The notes under the pieces were generated by a model. It was not told the origin of the DNA. It did no database searches and saw only the letters and a program-made list of their open reading frames with translations. Positions 4,863 to 5,354 of a stretch of DNA of 5,354 bases are shown in pieces. Origin of the DNA: Fimbriimonadales bacterium (GTDB lineage Bacteria; Armatimonadota; Fimbriimonadia; Fimbriimonadales; GBS-DC). The stretch lies in the NCBI GenBank assembly GCA_025060055.1, contig JANXCK010000102.1:1-5354 (forward strand), given 5' to 3'. The position numbers and the translations under genes were made by a program. Each line of letters starts with the position of its first letter. Within the stretch, counting starts at the first letter, position 1.

Positions 4863-5354
4863 TGCGCTCACTGCTTGGAGCATGAAGTTGACCAGCAGCG
4901 GGTAGAACTCGTCGGGGCGTTCGTAGCGGGCTTGCACATGGGCGCAGCCATCCGCCCACCAGAGCCGTTTGGGTTCCCGCGCTGCTTGGAAGAGGCGTTC
5001 CGCGTGGTACGGTGGGATGAGCTGATCTTCAGTGCCGTGGATGAGCAGCACGGGGCGCGGCGCAATCTGTGCGATGACCTCTTCGGGCGCGACTTTGCGC
5101 GGCGACTGGCGCGTGATGAGGCTGCCGAGCCAAAGCGTGGGGTGCAACAGCGTCGACGCCTTACCGACGGCGTTGCGCCACCAATCTTTGACGGCGTCGC
5201 TCAGGCGGGCGTAAGCCGAGTCGGCAATCACGGCGCGGATACGCTCATCTTGGGCAGCTGCCAACAGCGCCGCCGCGCCCCCCATCGACGCTCCGTACAC
5301 CACAATCGGTAGCCCTGGCGCAGTGCGCGCCACGAAGTCCACTGCCGACAGCAC
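4845..5354 (-). CDS. Alpha/beta hydrolase, C-terminal part (5' end outside window)
   Basis: The frame is open to the window's right edge and ends at TGA (complement of 4845-4847), leaving 169 visible residues; the start lies beyond 5354. The fragment opens just before the nucleophile elbow, GASMGG (Ser23 of the fragment). The acid is probably Asp110 in LIHGTEDQLIP and the base His139 in DGCAHV, a complete Ser-Asp-His triad in the usual order. The pattern PVLLIHGTEDQLIPPYHAERLF followed by a short turn to the His is typical of the serine-hydrolase branch that includes YqkD-like and dienelactone-hydrolase-like esterases and peptidases. The missing N-terminal portion would hold the first core strands and the oxyanion-hole residues, so any signal peptide or membrane anchor cannot be judged. 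The substrate is unknown. It converges on the kinase gene with a 6-bp gap between stop codons. Confidence 0.87.
   Translation of the reverse strand: MLSAVDFVARTAPGLPIVVYGASMGGAAALLAAAQDERIRAVIADSAYARLSDAVKDWWRNAVGKASTLLHPTLWLGSLITRQSPRKVAPEEVIAQIAPRPVLLIHGTEDQLIPPYHAERLFQAAREPKRLWWADGCAHVQARYERPDEFYPLLVNFMLQAVSAGDTGT

Noticed and set aside
4839..5312. Plus-strand 157-codon frame opposite the hydrolase
   Set aside because: The minus-strand frame has a complete catalytic triad and alpha/beta hydrolase motifs. The plus-strand frame has no recognisable motif.

Overview
The window looks like a stretch of moderately GC-rich (about 60% by eye) bacterial chromosome. Its codons are rich in GCG, CGC and CTG, the genes are tightly packed, and there is one CRISPR array. 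Gene content (EamA-type transporter, WecB-type epimerase, MASE1 sensor kinase, alpha/beta hydrolase) does not fix the phylum. A free-living, possibly thermophilic Armatimonadota- or Chloroflexota-like bacterium is only a weak guess. There are no rRNA, tRNA, cas, transposase or phage genes.

Layout. Positions 1-516 hold the 3' end of a DMT/EamA membrane transporter (+). Positions 517-944 are non-coding and unusual. A short hairpin is followed by two copies of an inverted-repeat element (perfect arms, exactly 32 nt between the arms in both copies). The two copies flank a 160-nt tract made almost only of C and A, which may be a real G4/i-motif-forming sequence but may equally be a sequencing or assembly artefact. 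A short leader-like segment with a TTGACA box follows. Positions 945-1536 are a CRISPR array of eight 37-nt repeats and seven spacers of 40-44 nt. It is oriented left to right, with a repeat ending in ATTGAAAC and a degenerate last copy. Positions 1537-1673 are a short intergenic stretch with two hairpins and a possible leaderless promoter.

Positions 1674-2807 encode a complete non-hydrolysing UDP-GlcNAc 2-epimerase (WecB type). It abuts, with no intervening base, a complete 676-residue membrane histidine kinase (MASE1-PAS-HisKA-HATPase_c) at 2808-4838, so the two probably form a translationally coupled pair. On the minus strand, the C-terminal 170 codons of an alpha/beta hydrolase (4845-5354) run convergently into the kinase, with only 6 bp between the stop codons and a hairpin at the junction.

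Functionally, the epimerase supplies ManNAc units for surface polysaccharide. The kinase senses an unknown signal through its membrane domain, and its response regulator is not in the window. The array has no cas genes beside it here, so its processing machinery must be outside the window or elsewhere in the genome. The most interesting part is the 517-944 repeat region next to the array. No new protein system is evident.
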